Source: a virus. From it: a stretch of 23,126 bases of DNA. Under the pieces are notes generated by a model. That model was not told the DNA's origin. It was given only the letters and a program-made list of their open reading frames with translations, and made no database searches. The DNA lies in IMG/VR virus record IMGVR_UViG_3300025889_000991, positions 1 through 23,126 of that record. The stretch is one strand, 5' to 3'. Of this stretch, positions 19,781 to 23,126 are shown one piece after another; positions within the stretch are counted from its first letter, which is position 1, and each line of letters starts with the position of its first letter. The position numbers and the translations under genes were made by a program.

Positions 19781-20773
19781 TTAGTATGTTCTTCTTAAGT
19801 TAGTAATATGCGTCAAAATTGAGTTGCTTGTTGATGCACTTCCCCAAGTAACACAAACTTCTAAAGTGTTGCTTGCTGTAGTGTCAAATGTCGTATTGTT
19901 CAAAGTTTGAAACATTTTTCCCTGAAATGAAGTACCTGAATTTTGTATGTAGTTAAATTCAGCACAAGTAAAAATAGAAGCTGTTGTAGCTGCGCCTATT
20001 GTTCTTATTGTAAAGTCTGCTTCTATTTCATAAGGCTGACTAGTCATATTAGGAATTGTAAGCGTTCCGCTCGAAGCCAAAACTACGCTTCCCGACTTTA
20101 ATTCTATAATTATTGTTTCGTTGTTTAGGGATGAAATATCTCCTTTAATGTTACAGTGAAAAGAGTCTCCAACTTGAAAAGCATTAGCAGGTACAGTTAA
20201 ACTTCCTACGCCTGTTCCAATAATGTTTGTTGGCGTTGTAGTATTTGTTACGGCTGTTCCGTTTGCTGTTTGTGAAAACAATCCAACACTTAAATTTGAA
20301 AAACTTAAAGCACCTGCGCCATCCGTTCTTAACACTTGTCCTTGTCCGCCATCCGTTTGTGGAAAAGTGTAAGCTTCGTTAAATTCTATAGTTCCGTCAT
20401 TTTGTACTTTGAAAGCTGTTGTACTTGTATCGCGTATTTTAAAAATATCGCTTGTAGCAGCGCCTGAAGGGTCAATAAAAAAATCTACAAAAGGCGTTCC
20501 GCTTGGCGAAGGAACTGCGTTACTTTGAAAGTATAAGTATTCTAATTTAGAAAACTTTAAAAAGTTGCTATTGCAGTCTATTGTTCTATCTGTCGAAAGT
20601 TGCCCATCTCCATTGTAAATAGTTGTACTACCTGCACCGCCTACAACTTCTGCGCCTGTAATATGTTTAGTTACATATCCGCCTAGTCCGTCACTTTCAG
20701 CTATTGGAATTAAATCCGTAGAAGCTAGGTTAGTTCCCTTTGCTGTTAATTGACTTATTTTCTTTTCTGCCAT
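19781..20773 (-). CDS. Fibre-type structural protein (330 aa)
   Basis: A 330-residue protein opening MAEKKISQLTAKGTNLASTD, then LIPIAESDGLGGYVTKHITG. This N-terminal block is typical of Bacteroidetes phage fibre or appendage proteins. The body contains Thr/Ser/Gly-rich beta stretches (STTIYNGDGQLSTDRTID; QTDGGQGQVLRTDGAGALSF). No catalytic or membrane motifs are visible. It lies between a head-tail connector-like gene and another fibre-like protein. The 36-aa frame 20840-20730 overlaps its start. Role in receptor binding or virion decoration is inferred. Confidence 0.7.
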   Translation of the reverse strand: MAEKKISQLTAKGTNLASTDLIPIAESDGLGGYVTKHITGAEVVGGAGSTTIYNGDGQLSTDRTIDCNSNFLKFSKLEYLYFQSNAVPSPSGTPFVDFFIDPSGAATSDIFKIRDTSTTAFKVQNDGTIEFNEAYTFPQTDGGQGQVLRTDGAGALSFSNLSVGLFSQTANGTAVTNTTTPTNIIGTGVGSLTVPANAFQVGDSFHCNIKGDISSLNNETIIIELKSGSVVLASSGTLTIPNMTSQPYEIEADFTIRTIGAATTASIFTCAEFNYIQNSGTSFQGKMFQTLNNTTFDTTASNTLEVCVTWGSASTSNSILTHITNLRRTY

Positions 20774-20840
20774 TTGTTAATTTTTTTAAGTATAACTTAA
20801 GCTTTTTAATGTTGTCTTCTTTTGGTCTGTATTTCTTCAT
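20730..20840 (-). CDS. Small basic coupled protein (36 aa)
   Basis: A 36-residue frame: MKKYRPKEDNIKKLKLYLKK, then LTNGRKENKSINSKGN. Its ATG overlaps the upstream stop as ATGA, and it runs 44 nt into the next gene. Composition is basic and helical at the N-terminus. The overlap type supports translation, but the short length and the overlap with a well-supported gene keep confidence low. No family is recognised. Confidence 0.35.
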   Translation of the reverse strand: MKKYRPKEDNIKKLKLYLKKLTNGRKENKSINSKGN

Positions 20841-21337
20841 AAAACCCACCCTGAAAAATTAGTGTCCGTGTTTGGGTACATATCGCCGTTGCTGTTCGTA
20901 TTATATTCAGGAAACTTTGATTGATTAAAACACATATAATCTATAAATCTTTGCGTATAGTGTTCAGCTATTTTGCGTTCTTTTTCAATTAAAAAGTCTA
21001 CTTCGTTTTTTTCTACGTTTTGGCTGTTTTCTGAATTGTGTTTAAATACGCCCTTGTTAGCGATTGTATACGCTGCGAAAGGTAAGTATTCAACCATTGC
21101 GTAGTGTATTAGCATCGGCTTTATATACGTTTCTACAAGCGTTAAATAATCGCCTGCTAATGTACCTGCTACTATGTCCGCTTGAATCTTTTGTAGTAAG
21201 TCCGTTCCTAAATATCCTTGTATGTGAATATCTTGTGAAATCTTAATATATTGAATGAATTTGTCCGTGTCTACGTTGCCATTCATGGCCGTAAACTTTA
21301 CTAGGTCTGTTCGTGTTATTAAAAGTGCTTCTGCCAT
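20837..21337 (-). CDS. Head-tail connector-like protein (DUF6712 type)
   Basis: A 166-residue protein opening MAEALLITRTDLVKFTAMNG, then NVDTDKFIQYIKISQDIHIQ. The order 'LITRxDL.....NVDxDKFIxYIxxAQDxxIxxxLGxxLxxxI' fits the DUF6712-type connectors found after portal genes in Bacteroidetes phages. The middle is helical (YLTLVETYIKPMLIHYAMVE). The C-terminal segment is polar. It lies 2 nt after the portal stop. It probably acts at the portal-tail interface; this rests on family resemblance and position. Confidence 0.7.
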   Translation of the reverse strand: MAEALLITRTDLVKFTAMNGNVDTDKFIQYIKISQDIHIQGYLGTDLLQKIQADIVAGTLAGDYLTLVETYIKPMLIHYAMVEYLPFAAYTIANKGVFKHNSENSQNVEKNEVDFLIEKERKIAEHYTQRFIDYMCFNQSKFPEYNTNSNGDMYPNTDTNFSGWVL

Positions 21338-21339
21338 CG

Positions 21340-23109
21340 TTATTGGTTTTTAGGTAAAAAGCCCTGATTAGGCATATCTATTGGTCTTGTGCTTACTAAT
21401 TGAGGATTTTTTACTATATATCCTAAAGCTTCTGCTTTTCTTACTGCGATTCTTTTAATATCTGCACTATTAACGTCAATCGCTTTTCCTGAAGGAACGG
21501 CATACACTTGTTTATTCCAACGATGGTAACAATTACCACCGCCTTTATAAAGCCAAGTACTATATAAATCTGCGCCTTTCGGACCCCATCCCGGATTAAC
21601 AGGTTGGTTGCCCATAGCAATTATGTCTTCTTTTCTGTAAATCTTTCCTGCTGCCATCATTTTTTGACAGAATTCTCTAGAATTAGGCTTTTGTTCGCCT
21701 GCATATACATACCTAGTTATGAATTTAATTTGGTCAATAACCTCATCTTGTTGGCTTCTTATATTTGGTCTGCTATCTCCTGTGCTTACAAAATTGTATA
21801 TTTTACTTAAAAGGCTTTGTTTAGGCTGTTTGCTTAATAGTTCGGTTTCTTCTTCGTCCGTGTCGTAATCTACTTCGTGTTCGTCTATTAGTAGCCAATC
21901 AGGATTAGGCGTTTCGCCTGCATCTTCTATGAATTTATCTAGTGCGCTTTTTTCTTCGTCTTTTGGGTCCTCGCTTAATTCAAGGCCTGTTTCTTCTTGT
22001 ACTTGTTCCGTAGTTTGTGCGTTTTCTAAATCCGTAAATTCTAAAGGCTTCAAAGTTCTAAAGAATAAGTTTAAGCTTACGCCATTAAACGCTAGTATTT
22101 CATCAAATGCATCTAGTAAAATTTCCTGAATAGGCTTAATTACCATATTGTTGAATAATACAAAACTGCTTTGTAATTCATCGCTATTAGAACTAAAGCC
22201 GTTGCTATTTGCTACTCCAAATAAAAGCGGGCTTGTTACTGAATGTCCTAACATTATTTTTCGCATAGCTTCTTCGCTTAAAGTTGAGTAAAGGTCAGGC
22301 GCATCATTCACGGGCATAGAATCTACTGTAGTTTTACTTTCTGCATTATTGTTGAATGCTACTATTACTTTTTCTCCTGTTGTTCCTGTAAGCTGTGAAA
22401 GAACTTTACTTTTAATCATTATTTGTTGTTCTTCACTTGGCACGCCATTATTAAAATTTATTACAGCACGCCCACTAAATCCGCAGTTTACTTCGTTAAT
22501 TAAGTAACAAGAAATGTCTTCTTCTAGTTGTGCGTATGGTAAAGCCCCGTGATAATCTACATAGCTGTAGTATTTCATTCCTACTGAATAAGGACGTATA
22601 TACATTATTTCAATCGGTTCTTTTGAATAGCCAAAAGCAGGAATTCTTTTAGGCGGAAATTTTTTCGTGTCTTCCCAATTATCCGAAAAATAGTAGGCTT
22701 CTACTTCGCCTTTTTCGTTGCATTTTTCTGCTCTTAAAAGTTGAATAGGAACATGGTAAACGGCTTTTATTTTCTTTCTGTCTTTTGTGTAGATAAGTTG
22801 AACAGCGCATTGTCCTAACATTTTTAAATCGCTTACTAAATGACGAACGCAATCCTTTGTAAATAAAGCCATCATTTGAGCGTATTCGTTAGGCTTTCTT
22901 GAAGCATCTGTAGCAGAAAGACCACGGCCGTAAATTAATCGCGTACAGCTGTTTATTATGGCGTTATTCGTTGTTGAATTCGTGTATCTGTCAATTAAGT
23001 ATTGAAAGTAATTATTGTCCTCTCCGTATTCTACCCATTCATCTCGTTTAGATTCTTTTATTTCAGGCTTTGAATAGCTGTTTAGTTCTAAAAAATGTAA
23101 ATTATTCAT
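21340..23109 (-). CDS. Portal protein with extra C-terminal domain
   Basis: A 589-residue protein. Residues 1 to about 365 look like a phage portal (ring through which DNA enters): RYTNSTTNNAIINSCTRLIY, SVTSPLLFGVANSNGFSS and an amphipathic helical PIQEILLDAFDEILAFNGV. An acidic linker follows (ETPNPDWLLIDEHEVDYDTD). The C-terminal part, from about residue 450, contains FCQKMMAAGKIYRKEDIIAM, then NPGWGPKGADLYSTWLYKGG and CYHRWNKQVYAV. In related phages the tail block seems to occur alone, so here it is a fusion or a typical C-terminal extension. Its start is at the right end of the window (ATG 23109). The portal stands far from the terminase genes, unlike the usual order. Confidence 0.8.
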   Translation of the reverse strand: MNNLHFLELNSYSKPEIKESKRDEWVEYGEDNNYFQYLIDRYTNSTTNNAIINSCTRLIYGRGLSATDASRKPNEYAQMMALFTKDCVRHLVSDLKMLGQCAVQLIYTKDRKKIKAVYHVPIQLLRAEKCNEKGEVEAYYFSDNWEDTKKFPPKRIPAFGYSKEPIEIMYIRPYSVGMKYYSYVDYHGALPYAQLEEDISCYLINEVNCGFSGRAVINFNNGVPSEEQQIMIKSKVLSQLTGTTGEKVIVAFNNNAESKTTVDSMPVNDAPDLYSTLSEEAMRKIMLGHSVTSPLLFGVANSNGFSSNSDELQSSFVLFNNMVIKPIQEILLDAFDEILAFNGVSLNLFFRTLKPLEFTDLENAQTTEQVQEETGLELSEDPKDEEKSALDKFIEDAGETPNPDWLLIDEHEVDYDTDEEETELLSKQPKQSLLSKIYNFVSTGDSRPNIRSQQDEVIDQIKFITRYVYAGEQKPNSREFCQKMMAAGKIYRKEDIIAMGNQPVNPGWGPKGADLYSTWLYKGGGNCYHRWNKQVYAVPSGKAIDVNSADIKRIAVRKAEALGYIVKNPQLVSTRPIDMPNQGFLPKNQ

Positions 23110-23126
23110 AAACTATAAAATCGTTG

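Noticed and set aside
1-23126. tRNA genes, CRISPR arrays, insertion sequences, integrase or attachment sites
   Set aside because: No cloverleaf, regularly spaced repeat array, transposase/integrase motif or tRNA-end duplication was seen by eye; structural RNA search was not possible.

Overview
The window looks like part of the genome of a tailed dsDNA phage (or a prophage) of a Bacteroidetes/Flavobacteriia host. DNA is AT-rich, and every supported gene lies on the minus strand, so transcription runs right to left. Start codons lack Shine-Dalgarno sequences. Three intergenic regions carry near-identical Flavobacterium-type promoters (TTG-N19-TATATTTG). Many predicted proteins resemble families I know from Flavobacterium/Cellulophaga phages. 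No integrase, tRNA, IS element or CRISPR array was seen. No major capsid or tape-measure gene was recognised, so the window is not the whole genome.

Layout in transcription order (high to low coordinates). (1) 23.1-18.6 kb, virion genes: a portal with an extra C-terminal domain, a head-tail connector-like protein, a 36-aa coupled ORF, and three fibre/appendage-type proteins. (2) 18.6-16.26 kb, lysis: a small two-helix membrane protein, a holin-family protein, a T7-lysozyme-like amidase and a probable unimolecular spanin, then a calcineurin-like phosphoesterase. A UUCG-loop terminator at about 16.18 kb closes this block. (3) 16.1-14.0 kb, early region: a run of very small genes behind two promoters, many starting with the context AACACTATGAAAA. 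(4) 14.05-12.1 kb, replication: a DnaA domain-IV-like protein, a 125-bp non-coding segment with an interrupted hairpin and repeated CACGACC motifs (candidate operator or origin), a DUF6291-like protein and a DnaB/RecA-type helicase. (5) 12.1-8.3 kb, recombination: GIY-YIG-like protein, NinG, PD-(D/E)XK nuclease, ERF annealase, YqaJ-type exonuclease and an SSB-like protein ending in DLPF, closed by a terminator at 8.3 kb. (6) 8.3-5.2 kb: adenine-type DNA methyltransferase, a phage sigma factor with a Cys-rich partner, and a ParB-methyltransferase fusion. (7) 5.2-1 kb: small and large terminase, a tail-assembly-chaperone-like gene with a strong candidate -1 ribosomal frameshift on a T9 run, then tail proteins, the last cut by the window edge.

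The genes are tightly packed. At least nine junctions are ATGA stop/start overlaps, implying translational coupling. I add nine short genes (27-59 aa) read directly from the sequence and change the start of two others. The most informative anomalies are the frameshift site, the repeat-rich segment at 13.55-13.68 kb, the repeated promoter module and start-codon motif of the early region, and the sigma factor with its Cys-rich neighbour.
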